The translations under genes were made by a program, and so were the position numbers. A DNA stretch of 64,000 nt from UBA1563 sp041671545 (GTDB taxonomy: Bacteria > Bacteroidota > Ignavibacteria > Ignavibacteriales > Ignavibacteriaceae), in the NCBI GenBank assembly GCA_041671545.1, contig JBAZBI010000010.1, forward strand, positions 62,001 to 126,000, in the 5' to 3' direction. The notes under the pieces are model-generated. The model was not told where the DNA came from. It saw nothing but the letters and a program-made list of their open reading frames with translations, and did not search any database. This document shows positions 37,584 to 46,482 of this stretch, piece by piece. Each line of letters opens with the position of its first letter. Position 1 is the stretch's first letter.

Positions 37584-38402
37584 CTATTCTTTTATTCCTG
37601 TTGATGCCATACTTTGTATAAAATATTTCTGGAAGAACAAATATGCCAACACTATTGGTAATGCGAGCATAACAGCCGATGCGAGTTTCACACCAAGTTG
37701 AGACTCCGCTCTGCCACCAACCGCAAATAACGTAACGAGCTGCGGCATCGTCATTAAACTTTCGTCGCGGATTACGATCAATGGCCAGAGCACTTCATTC
37801 CACGATGCCATAAAAGTTATTATACCGATAGTTATAATTGCCGGCATCGAGTTGGGCCAGAGTATTCTGAAAATTATCTGCAACTCATTACACCCGTCAA
37901 GCCTTGCGGCGTCAATCAAACTATCGGGAATGGATTTAAAATATTGTCTGAACATAATTATACTTAACGCATTGATCAGATAAGGGATAATCAATGCCCA
38001 ATACGTATCTATCCAACCAAATTTTACCATAATAATATACTGTGGAATAAGTGTAATCTGAAATGGCAGCGTCATTGTGAAAATGATGATATAAAAAATC
38101 AAATCTCTCCCTTTGAATACAAGTTTGGATAACGCATAACCGATCATCGAACCAAAAATCAACACACCAATTGTAATGGAAGAGGCAACGATAAGGCTGT
38201 TAATAAAAGCTCCGCCGATGGGTATCTTGTCAACCATTTGTGCATAGCTGCTTAATGTTAAGGACGTCGGCATTATTGTAAGACTACCAATTTCATTTTC
38301 CGGAGCGATTGATGCTATTACCATCCAATAGAATGGATACACAAAAATAACCGCGCAGATGGTAAGCGCTATATAAAACATTATTGATTTAAATTTTTTC
38401 AA
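37584..38402 (-). CDS. Sugar ABC importer permease (MalG type)
   Basis: This 272-residue protein has six membrane segments and the EAA loop DAARLDGCNELQIIFRILWPNSMPA, which binds the ATPase. The last residues QSMASTGIKE match the typical end of CUT1 MalG-class permeases. It overlaps the MalF-type gene upstream by 4 bp (ATGA), so the two are translationally coupled. It forms the inner-membrane channel with that partner for mannose-containing oligosaccharides (substrate inferred from the neighbouring enzymes). Confidence 0.93.
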   Translation of the reverse strand: MKKFKSIMFYIALTICAVIFVYPFYWMVIASIAPENEIGSLTIMPTSLTLSSYAQMVDKIPIGGAFINSLIVASSITIGVLIFGSMIGYALSKLVFKGRDLIFYIIIFTMTLPFQITLIPQYIIMVKFGWIDTYWALIIPYLINALSIIMFRQYFKSIPDSLIDAARLDGCNELQIIFRILWPNSMPAIITIGIITFMASWNEVLWPLIVIRDESLMTMPQLVTLFAVGGRAESQLGVKLASAVMLALPIVLAYLFFQKYFIQSMASTGIKE

Positions 38403-39259
38403 TGGTCTTTCTCAATGAATTTTTTCTGAATTATTACAACAGCTAAAATTATGAAGGCAAAAAACAGACCTAAGGTTGCCGCATATCCCATGTGGTAATA
38501 GAAGAATCCTTGCTTATAAATATATAGCACTGCAGAGACTGTGCTATTCAAAGGTCCGCCGCCGGTCATAATGTATGGCTCTATAAATAACGAGAAACCT
38601 CCGATTGTCGAAAGAATCACGACCATAAAAATTGTCGGATTGATCATCGGCAAGGTAATTTTGAAAAATTTTTGCCAATGGTTAGCTCCTTCAAGATCAG
38701 CAGCTTCATAATACTGTGCTGGAACAGTTTGCAGACCAACTAAAAAGAGGATAATGTAAAGCCCGACATTTTTCCACGTTGCCATAATTGCAATTGAAAC
38801 CATTGCAATATTCGGATCCGTTAACCACCCTACCTTACTAAGTCCGGCTCCGGTTAATAATCTATTGAACAATCCTGTATCAAATCCATAGAGTTGTTGC
38901 CACAAAATAGTAACGACGACTCCGGAAACAATCACTGGTAGAAAGAACGCTCCTCTAAAAACTCCTCGCAATTTTAATTTTTGATTTAATATTTCCGCGA
39001 GAAACAATGCGACTATTATTTGTAATGGTATATGAATAAGCAGAAAGATAAGCGTATTGCCCATCGATTTAATGAAAGTTTTATCGTTGAATAATCTAAC
39101 GTAATTATTCAAGCCGGTGTATTCCATCGGCGCAATGATATTCCATTTATGAAACGTAAGTACAATTGAAAAAACAACCGGAAACGCAACAAAAAGTAAA
39201 AAATGTACGATGTACGGAGAAACAAGTAAGTAGGGTAATATTTTTTTTCTGGTAATCAT
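38399..39259 (-). CDS. Sugar ABC importer permease (MalF type)
   Basis: This 286-residue protein with six membrane helices begins LPYLLVSPYIVHFLLFVAFPVVFSIVLTFHKWN, typical of CUT1 permeases. Its EAA loop reads YYEAADLEGANHWQKFFKITLPMINP. It overlaps both neighbours by 4 bp (binding-protein gene upstream, MalG-type gene downstream), so the three importer genes form a coupled block. The partner ATPase is encoded at 23381-24487. Confidence 0.93.
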   Translation of the reverse strand: MITRKKILPYLLVSPYIVHFLLFVAFPVVFSIVLTFHKWNIIAPMEYTGLNNYVRLFNDKTFIKSMGNTLIFLLIHIPLQIIVALFLAEILNQKLKLRGVFRGAFFLPVIVSGVVVTILWQQLYGFDTGLFNRLLTGAGLSKVGWLTDPNIAMVSIAIMATWKNVGLYIILFLVGLQTVPAQYYEAADLEGANHWQKFFKITLPMINPTIFMVVILSTIGGFSLFIEPYIMTGGGPLNSTVSAVLYIYKQGFFYYHMGYAATLGLFFAFIILAVVIIQKKFIEKDH

Positions 39260-40551
39260 TTTAAAAACAATAGATTAACTGCATCTGAAGCATCTTTTAC
39301 AGCTTGTTCCGGTGACTTCATTCCATAAATAACACAAGCTTCGTACTCTTGAGAAATCAAATCAAATACTTCTTTGAGAACTGGCGAAGCATCTGTTCCT
39401 CTAACATACTTTGACTGATCCGCGAATATTTTCATCTTCGGATTTTTGGTAAAATAATTCCCGAAGTATGGATCGATATTAATATTTTTTCTTCTCGGAA
39501 GCTGATTGGTAAACTCCAAAAGTTTGAGATCACCATCGCGATCGATCAGTGTTTTCACATATTCCCATGCGACCTGAGGTTTTTTACAAGTTTTGAATAT
39601 CACAATATTTTTAGGATCGCCATACGTATATTTTGGTCCTTTATGATCATCCGGCACGGGCATAGAGCTGAAATTATATTCAAATCCCTTTGGTTTAAAC
39701 TTATCCGCATGCGCAATCTCCCAGGGACCGGTAAATCTTGTCGCAATTATTTCCGAAAGAAAAACATCCTGTCTTGCTGAAAGTTGTTCTTTAGAAAAAT
39801 AATTTTTCTTATAGAGCATCCGAAGAAATTTAAATACCGCAACACCATATTCATTATTGAAAACCGCTTTATCTCCTTTTACTAACGGCGCGCCGCCGGA
39901 AGCCGCAAGGTACAAAGGATAGAAATCAAAAAATCTTTGCCACCAGGTTACAAGCACTTCAGAATATCCAAACCACCTATCAACATAACCATCGCCGTTC
40001 ACATCTTTTTGAAATTTCGCAGAGAATTTAAAAAAATCAGAATAAGTTTGAGGCGGCGAAGATGATCCCAAATCCGCCATCATCTTTTCATTGTAGATGA
40101 GCATGATCGGATTAATCTTCCACGGGATCTGATAAATATGCCCATCGAGTGACCTTATCTCCTCAATAACTTCGCTATCGCATCTTTCATTAAGAAAATC
40201 CATAAAACCTTTGAGTGTATCAAGCGCTACCAAAACTTTTGCTTGTGCATAGGCTTCAACATCACCCTGCCACATGTTGGAATAGATATCGGGAGTAGTT
40301 TTGCCAACTACGGCAGCGAGAATAATTTCTTCACTTGACCGCCCTTCAGGAACGGGTTGATATTTAACTGAAACATTTGGGTTATTTTTATTCCATTTTT
40401 CAGTCTTCAGTTTTGCAAATTGAATTTCATAACTATTGTTGGAACACCAATAGATCAACTTTGTATCGGAACTTTCATTTCCCGAATTACACGATTGTAA
40501 CGGAAGCCAAATCAAAATTAGCAAAGCAATATTTATAAATAATCTATTCAC
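39256..40551 (-). CDS. Sugar-binding lipoprotein of the ABC importer
   Basis: This 431-residue protein has a lipoprotein signal peptide ending LPLQSC. The body is a CUT1 extracellular solute-binding protein: LIYWCSNNSYEIQFAKLKTEKWNK, PDIYSNMWQGDVEAYAQAKVLVALD, IPWKINPIMLIYNEKMM and TYGDPKNIVIFKTCKKPQVAWEYVK. It captures the oligosaccharide in the periplasm and hands it to the permeases. It lies 6 bp downstream of the parvulin-like gene. The ligand is inferred to be a manno-oligosaccharide. Confidence 0.92.
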   Translation of the reverse strand: MNRLFINIALLILIWLPLQSCNSGNESSDTKLIYWCSNNSYEIQFAKLKTEKWNKNNPNVSVKYQPVPEGRSSEEIILAAVVGKTTPDIYSNMWQGDVEAYAQAKVLVALDTLKGFMDFLNERCDSEVIEEIRSLDGHIYQIPWKINPIMLIYNEKMMADLGSSSPPQTYSDFFKFSAKFQKDVNGDGYVDRWFGYSEVLVTWWQRFFDFYPLYLAASGGAPLVKGDKAVFNNEYGVAVFKFLRMLYKKNYFSKEQLSARQDVFLSEIIATRFTGPWEIAHADKFKPKGFEYNFSSMPVPDDHKGPKYTYGDPKNIVIFKTCKKPQVAWEYVKTLIDRDGDLKLLEFTNQLPRRKNINIDPYFGNYFTKNPKMKIFADQSKYVRGTDASPVLKEVFDLISQEYEACVIYGMKSPEQAVKDASDAVNLLFLK

Positions 40552-40557
40552 TCTTGT

Positions 40558-42099
40558 TTATTCCCAGTTTACCCAGTCATTATCAATTGAAGGAAATGCA
40601 GGCCTTGGAATTAGATTGCCTCGTTTAGCGATGAACATTTCGATTGCTTTTTTATCATTTTCGGTTGAAACTTTTATCTTGGCAAGAATTTTTTCATTAA
40701 TAATAATTTTATATTTTTTCTTCAACTCAAGAATTTTGTGCAATATTTTTTTTGAGATTTCATCGCTCATAATTTCGGACTGTGATTGTTTCTTCTCACT
40801 TACCAAACGCTTCTCTTCGGAATTTAACGTGAGGGAATTCGCTAATTCGTTTCTGTACGCGCTGTATGATATTTTATCTTTCCACCAGGTTGATTGCTTT
40901 CTAACCCATTCGGATTTGTTATAACCTTTTTGGTACGCTTCAACAGTCAACAATTTATCTCTCACCATAACCCAAACTAAATCTTCTAAAGACTTTGAGA
41001 ATCCAATCAGATCATTTTTAGAGAATTTTATGTATTGCTCACGGTTCCTAAACCAGATGATAAATTCATCCAAAGATATTTTGCAGTTCTTGCATTCTAC
41101 CAACGTTAAACCGGTGTACTTCGCACCTCTTTTTAATCCAAGATTAGTTAGAGCATTATCAAGTTTGTTCTCCAATTCCCATACGGAATATTTTTCGGAT
41201 GTAAGAATAAATTTTCCAAGATAAGATCGAAGTACATTAAACACATCACGTTTTATAATTGGATTTTCATCTGCAAATAATCCGTTGACATATTGATTCG
41301 ACAAAATATCCATCTTGCTTTTGGTAATAGCTTCAATTGATTCGGATTTTAGTTTGTTATATTCTGCTTCACCGGTGATCATACTTTTAATAATGTTGTC
41401 AATCTTAATTATATACCAGCCGTCATGAGTATGAATTGGAGCAGAGATTATTCCGGCTTTCAATGTATCCACTATTTGAGCAAACTGCGGATTTTTCATA
41501 TAAATGCTGTAATGGCTACTCAAAAGCCGCCTGTCATCAATCAAGACAGAATCAGTTAACTGGGAATTGAAAAGAAAGTCAAATGATTTTCCGTTTTTTA
41601 ACTGATTTAAATAATTTTCCAGAGTCGCTGAATTCTCAGCGTATAACCATCTTAATTCATATTGACTTAGTTTCTTTTCGATTATCTTTTTAATCTCTGC
41701 ATCATTTATTTCAACTTTAGATAAAATTTCTTTCCGGAACATCTCCTCCGCCGCTAAATCAGATTCGATATCATGGTAGAGCTCTTTAGTTTCTTCTTTT
41801 TTCAAAACGTTTATATTATAACCTTCCAGTGCGAGCAGTTTTTCATTGATCATATAATTAAGATGTGTCAGTTTTGAATTCTCTTTTCTTTTGGTGAAGG
41901 CGGGTCCAAACTCATAACTATAGATGAACTCTTCCGCTGTAATTTTAATTGATCCTGCTTCAGCTACAATTTTATTTTTGATTTTCGAATTATCATTCCC
42001 TTCAAAAAATATATTTTGAGAAAAGCTGTTGCTGAAACAGATAGTCAGTAATATGAGAAAGATAATCTTCAAATTTTTCTTTAAACGATGATTAGACAT
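40558..42099 (-). CDS. Exported parvulin-like (PpiC/SurA) protein
   Basis: This 513-residue protein has a signal peptide (IIFLILLTICFSNSFSQ). The N-terminal helical part (AGSIKITAEEFIYSYEFGPAF, LNYMINEKLLALEGYN) resembles SurA-type chaperone regions. A parvulin-like peptidyl-prolyl isomerase segment follows (ELRWLYAEN ... NQLKNGKSFDFLFN ... APIHTHDGWYIIKIDN), then a long helical tail. It is probably a periplasmic foldase. Its place between the PorV-like protein and the sugar-binding protein suggests it helps fold or deliver the outer-membrane and secreted components of this locus (inference). Confidence 0.75.
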   Translation of the reverse strand: MSNHRLKKNLKIIFLILLTICFSNSFSQNIFFEGNDNSKIKNKIVAEAGSIKITAEEFIYSYEFGPAFTKRKENSKLTHLNYMINEKLLALEGYNINVLKKEETKELYHDIESDLAAEEMFRKEILSKVEINDAEIKKIIEKKLSQYELRWLYAENSATLENYLNQLKNGKSFDFLFNSQLTDSVLIDDRRLLSSHYSIYMKNPQFAQIVDTLKAGIISAPIHTHDGWYIIKIDNIIKSMITGEAEYNKLKSESIEAITKSKMDILSNQYVNGLFADENPIIKRDVFNVLRSYLGKFILTSEKYSVWELENKLDNALTNLGLKRGAKYTGLTLVECKNCKISLDEFIIWFRNREQYIKFSKNDLIGFSKSLEDLVWVMVRDKLLTVEAYQKGYNKSEWVRKQSTWWKDKISYSAYRNELANSLTLNSEEKRLVSEKKQSQSEIMSDEISKKILHKILELKKKYKIIINEKILAKIKVSTENDKKAIEMFIAKRGNLIPRPAFPSIDNDWVNWE

Positions 42100-42116
42100 T
42101 TGTACAAATTTAACTA

Positions 42117-43196
42117 CTAGAATTTTATCCCGACAGAAAAACTATGAACATTTTTCAACTTACCGAAATCTCTAAATGCATAATCGAATCTCACAATTGC
42201 GGAGCTTAAAAGCATTTTGGAATTAACTCCGGCGCCAATTGAAAATCCCCCTTCAGCGTCCTTAAGAAAAAGTGAATTATATCCTCCCCGGATTGAAAAC
42301 ATTTCCATAAATGAAAACTCCGAACCAACATTTAAACTCTGATAATCATTACTTGGAACAAGAGCATCAGCGGCAACAGTTAGTTTATAATCTTCATATT
42401 GAAAAGCCGGAGTGGAAACGCCTATCTGAAAATAAAGAGGTAAATCCCACAAATCCATTTCAACATCTGTCGGAATTCTGTCATTTGAACCTTGTTTCGT
42501 ATCGTCAACGCGAATAAAATATCTTGAATCTCTCCCCTCTAATCGCATGGGCGTTCCGAAATTTGTCATTACTGCGCCTATCGTCATTCCTCCCAGAAGA
42601 TCAGTTTTGAAAATTGTTCCGGCATCAATAGCGAATGCTGAAGAACTCATGTGCCAGATGGACTGCTTGATATATTTTGCTGTAATTCCGATTGAGAATC
42701 TGTCTGTTAATTTTCTTGCAAAAGATAAAGCGATAGATATATCCGAAGCGCTAAAATTTTCACCCGTTCCCTCCGGTTGTTCAACCGTTCTTACTTTCAT
42801 GTCTTCCATAGAGAGCGAGGTAAAACTCAAACCGAAATTTCCAAAATCTCCTAAAGGAATTACCAAACCCGCGTAATCAAATTTTGTATCCGCAATCCAG
42901 TCCGTATGTACAAGTATTACTTCAGACTGATTAAGGTTGGCTATTCCGCTAACGTTCCAATATAAAGCGGATGCGTCATTTGCGATGCTTACAAAAGCGC
43001 CGCCGATTGAGTTTGCGGGAGCGCCGACTCCTATCTCCAGAAAAGATGCGGCGGTTGTTCCCACCTTAGATACATTTTGCGAAAAGAGTAATTGATTTGC
43101 TGAGAAGAAAATCATAACAACTAAAAAAATATTTATGTAAGTTTTTTTATTCATAACATTCTCATGCAAGAATTTATATTTTATCGATTTCATCAT
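42117..43196 (-). CDS. PorV/PorQ-family outer membrane protein
   Basis: This 359-residue protein overlaps the upstream gene by 4 bp (ATGA). The signal peptide proper begins at an internal ATG (43154, MNKKTYINIFLVVMIFFSAN), which may be the true start. The mature part shows the family pattern KVGTTAASFLEIGVGAPANSIGGAFVSIANDASALYWNVSGIA and many beta-barrel strands, ending FSVGIKF. Proteins of this type are FadL-like barrels that act with T9SS to deliver and attach cargo at the surface. Here it lies in a unit with a secreted FnIII protein and a TonB receptor, an arrangement frequently seen in Ignavibacteria-type genomes. Confidence 0.85.
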   Translation of the reverse strand: MMKSIKYKFLHENVMNKKTYINIFLVVMIFFSANQLLFSQNVSKVGTTAASFLEIGVGAPANSIGGAFVSIANDASALYWNVSGIANLNQSEVILVHTDWIADTKFDYAGLVIPLGDFGNFGLSFTSLSMEDMKVRTVEQPEGTGENFSASDISIALSFARKLTDRFSIGITAKYIKQSIWHMSSSAFAIDAGTIFKTDLLGGMTIGAVMTNFGTPMRLEGRDSRYFIRVDDTKQGSNDRIPTDVEMDLWDLPLYFQIGVSTPAFQYEDYKLTVAADALVPSNDYQSLNVGSEFSFMEMFSIRGGYNSLFLKDAEGGFSIGAGVNSKMLLSSAIVRFDYAFRDFGKLKNVHSFSVGIKF

Positions 43197-46100
43197 TTTA
43201 TCACCGCGAACTTTCCGATTTTTTGTCCAACGCCGGGAGCTTCTATCTGAAAAACATAAACTCCATAGGCGATGTCCATTCCATCCTTAGAAACAAGATT
43301 CCAGCCTTCCTGCCCGTCTGCAAGCGTACTTGAATGCTCGATCGTATTAACTAACTTTCCACTTAACGTGTAAATACTGATTGTGCATTGGTTCGGCAGA
43401 TGAATAAAAAATACTCGTCTTTCGCCACGCCCAACTTCAGTTGAAAACGGCTCCCAGGATGCTGCTCCAACATACGGATTGGGCACGACTGCGATGTCGT
43501 TCATATCCGTTTGAGCTTTGCTCTTGTCAAATCCCTGTCCCTTTAAAGTGAACTCATAAAACTCTCCATCTCTGAACGGCTTTTTGTTCACAACTCTAAA
43601 AATGTCACCGTATTGAGGAGGTCTCTGTTTATCCTCCGCGATTGTAGTATCTTTAATTAACGTGATTGACCAACTAACATGTAGATTTGAATAATTTGTT
43701 GCTCTTTTCCCGAGTGAGTCTCCGAAGACTAAAAATATTGCATCACTATCGTTAAATATCTTATCCGACTTTAAATCTCTGAAGATAAATTGAAAGTGTT
43801 CCGTTCCTTCGGTAAGATTATTCACGATGATATTTGACAGTATCGGCTGTTGAAACACAACCGGATATGTCAAATCCCCCTGCCCGGGTTCCATAAATTT
43901 TATTTCAAAGTCGGCAGGGTAATCTATTTTCTGTCCGAGATAAACTGATGCGTACCTGGAATCGAACCCCACTTGAACAAGATAGTTGCTGTTTCCCTTA
44001 ATCCACTTAGTCTTAGTTGTGTCAAAATCTACCACTACGGCGGTATCACTTTTAATATCAATGGTAAATCCGTCAAGAACCGGAGTTTGCTCATCAACGC
44101 CATTTATTTTCTGTTTCGTTACTAAAGTATCCCCGCGAATAACGTTAATAAGTGAGTACTCCGGATGTGCAGAATTATGGAAAGGAGCGTCATCATAAAA
44201 TTCTAATCGATAAGTATTAAAATTTTTAATTGAATCGGGATTTAATATCGAGATAGACGAGATCGAAATGTTTCCCGTCCCCGGTCCGGTTCCCTGGAAG
44301 GATTCAACACCAGGTGCAAGATAACCTGCAGCAGGAGCTCTTGGAGTTATAACGGCAGTATTAATATCAGTTGTAATATTCCCGTTAATATCTTTCTTCA
44401 GAATTGTTGTCGTTTCAGATGGAGGTATACCTTCAAAATTTCCTTCGATTGTGGTGGTTTCGTATCCTCTATCGTACGCCGCAACCGCATAGTAGTAAGT
44501 TTGTCCGTTCTGCACGGTAGAATCCGTGAAGGAATGTTTTAATCCCGAATCGGTTCCAAGATTGAACATTGCGCCGTTCACATTTATCGGATGAAGTCCT
44601 TTCACTCCGTCAATCAAATCAAACTGGGCAATTGGATTTCTGAAAATTGATTTTCCGTAAGCATCTGTAATTACTTTATTCTCGAGAAAATTTGGTTCTG
44701 TCGATCTGTAGATTCTGTATCCTTCAAAATTTATTCGCTGATAAAATTCATCGAAAGTCTTTTCAGCTCTGTCATCCCAATAGAGCGTAACCTTATGATC
44801 TCCGGGAACCGCTGTTACTATTGGTTTTTCCGGTGGTTTGGCAAAACGGTAATTCGCGTTATAGATTTGCTGCACTGTTTTCTTTCTTCTGAACAAATCG
44901 TCCTGATTAATTCCGAAGATCATAGACATAGAAAATCTTTCCGTCTCTCCTTCTTCTTCCAATTTACCGGTGGATGAAGAGTAAGTATTTCTTCCGTTCA
45001 TGCTGAAAAGATAACTTGAAAAATAATTCGCGAGGTTAACACCAATAAGCGATTGTCCGTGTGGGGCTGGTAAACCGGCAAGCACCGTCCAGTTTTCTTC
45101 ATCATTGTCAAGCTCATAAGTATGTACCGCATAAATCTTAAAACCGGTAAGTCCCAATTGATCCGATTCATCTTTATCAAGGATGCCGAAATTCGGTTCA
45201 CCTTGATCGGGTTTACCGTTCCCCTGTGTGCTGTCTCCATCAGCTTCAGTATAACCTGAATCAAAAGGACCTAATCCATCGGCACCGACGTCGTCTTTCA
45301 GAGGTTCTCCAGAGTCCCAGACACCGTTATCATTTATATCGGTAAACGATTTCCAGTTGCCATTTTCATCTGCATCCCAATGCTCGCTCCACGAAACACC
45401 GTAAAACTGAAAAAACTTTGAAGTATCCTGAAAAACATTTTTTAAATAGGGGTCTTGATTGGGATCTTTAATAAAGACTGTCGCGTTGTTATCGCGTTTC
45501 TCATTGGTTAGTCCATCCTCATCGTTATCTCTCAAATCATCCGGAACACCCGGACTTTCAAGAAAAGCATACCCGGCAAGACCCACCGGACTCCAATTCC
45601 CCGGGTTGCCAATGGGAACAACAGACCAGGCATAAGACATATCCAACAGTTCGTTATAATCGCCTGCATTGTTCGAGGAATTATCATGTCCACCAATTCC
45701 CCAATCCACATATTGCGCGAATAACGTTTTTTGATAATCATACGTTCCCATATTCGTGATCTCGTAATACCAGAAGATTACGTCTTCAGCCAGCACTTGC
45801 GACCATTGAAAACCGCGCGCTCTAACCTGCATGCCCAAACCGCCTCTTGTCGGATCATCTACATCGGGAGTAAAATTATTTTTTAAAAGATATTCTCTGT
45901 CTTCATTGTCATCAAACACAAAAAACGTTTCAACATCAGCGTTGAAGATTCCTTTTCCGAAAAATCCATTCCACTTTCCCGCCCAATCGGAAGGTCTATC
46001 AGGCCATTTCTCAGGCCATGTGGCAGGGATATCACTTCTTGCCGGTTCATTACCGTAAGTTGCTGAATAACCGGGCAACGACCACCAGCCGTATGTTACT

Positions 46101-46459
46101 TTCGTCGCACTATTTAATCGAGTAAACTCATAATAGTTTGATTCAAGTGGATGAATCAGTCTCCCGGCAGGATCCTTTGCTTCAGCCTGTACAATAATTG
46201 CGACGCCATCTACATAAGTGTGGTTTGTCCCTTTAGGCCAAACCCCGCTTCTGCTTGCTTCATGTTCCCAGTCTGCAATTTCACCGAAGTTATAATAAAC
46301 AGTCGCGGCAAGATTACCATCCAGATATCCTTTCTTGGTCTGATTGTGGTCTCCTTTGTTTTTATCGACGATCCTCTGTCCAAGAGACTGATTAGATACA
46401 ACAACAATTACTGCAAAAAGTAGAATTATAAAACTGTAACTATTCTTTGTTATCAACAT
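43193..46459 (-). CDS. Large secreted FnIII protein with T9SS-like C-terminus
   Basis: This 1088-residue protein has a signal peptide (SFIILLFAVIVVVSNQSLGQ). The middle carries Asp-rich calcium-binding style runs (DADENGNWKSFTDINDNGVWDSG, DGDSTQGNGKPDQGEPNFG) and a fibronectin III-like domain (PPEKPIVTAVPGDHKVTLYWDDRA ... GYRIYRST ... TYYYAVAAYD). The C-terminus (DIAVVPNPYVGAA ... TISIYTLSGKLV ... GVYVFQIEAPG ... KFAVIK) is a divergent sorting-type beta-sandwich. Between a TonB receptor and a PorV-like barrel it probably forms a surface complex with them. No catalytic domain is recognised. Confidence 0.75.
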   Translation of the reverse strand: MLITKNSYSFIILLFAVIVVVSNQSLGQRIVDKNKGDHNQTKKGYLDGNLAATVYYNFGEIADWEHEASRSGVWPKGTNHTYVDGVAIIVQAEAKDPAGRLIHPLESNYYEFTRLNSATKVTYGWWSLPGYSATYGNEPARSDIPATWPEKWPDRPSDWAGKWNGFFGKGIFNADVETFFVFDDNEDREYLLKNNFTPDVDDPTRGGLGMQVRARGFQWSQVLAEDVIFWYYEITNMGTYDYQKTLFAQYVDWGIGGHDNSSNNAGDYNELLDMSYAWSVVPIGNPGNWSPVGLAGYAFLESPGVPDDLRDNDEDGLTNEKRDNNATVFIKDPNQDPYLKNVFQDTSKFFQFYGVSWSEHWDADENGNWKSFTDINDNGVWDSGEPLKDDVGADGLGPFDSGYTEADGDSTQGNGKPDQGEPNFGILDKDESDQLGLTGFKIYAVHTYELDNDEENWTVLAGLPAPHGQSLIGVNLANYFSSYLFSMNGRNTYSSSTGKLEEEGETERFSMSMIFGINQDDLFRRKKTVQQIYNANYRFAKPPEKPIVTAVPGDHKVTLYWDDRAEKTFDEFYQRINFEGYRIYRSTEPNFLENKVITDAYGKSIFRNPIAQFDLIDGVKGLHPINVNGAMFNLGTDSGLKHSFTDSTVQNGQTYYYAVAAYDRGYETTTIEGNFEGIPPSETTTILKKDINGNITTDINTAVITPRAPAAGYLAPGVESFQGTGPGTGNISISSISILNPDSIKNFNTYRLEFYDDAPFHNSAHPEYSLINVIRGDTLVTKQKINGVDEQTPVLDGFTIDIKSDTAVVVDFDTTKTKWIKGNSNYLVQVGFDSRYASVYLGQKIDYPADFEIKFMEPGQGDLTYPVVFQQPILSNIIVNNLTEGTEHFQFIFRDLKSDKIFNDSDAIFLVFGDSLGKRATNYSNLHVSWSITLIKDTTIAEDKQRPPQYGDIFRVVNKKPFRDGEFYEFTLKGQGFDKSKAQTDMNDIAVVPNPYVGAASWEPFSTEVGRGERRVFFIHLPNQCTISIYTLSGKLVNTIEHSSTLADGQEGWNLVSKDGMDIAYGVYVFQIEAPGVGQKIGKFAVIK

Positions 46460-46482
46460 TTTTTCTCCAATAAAAAGTCAAC

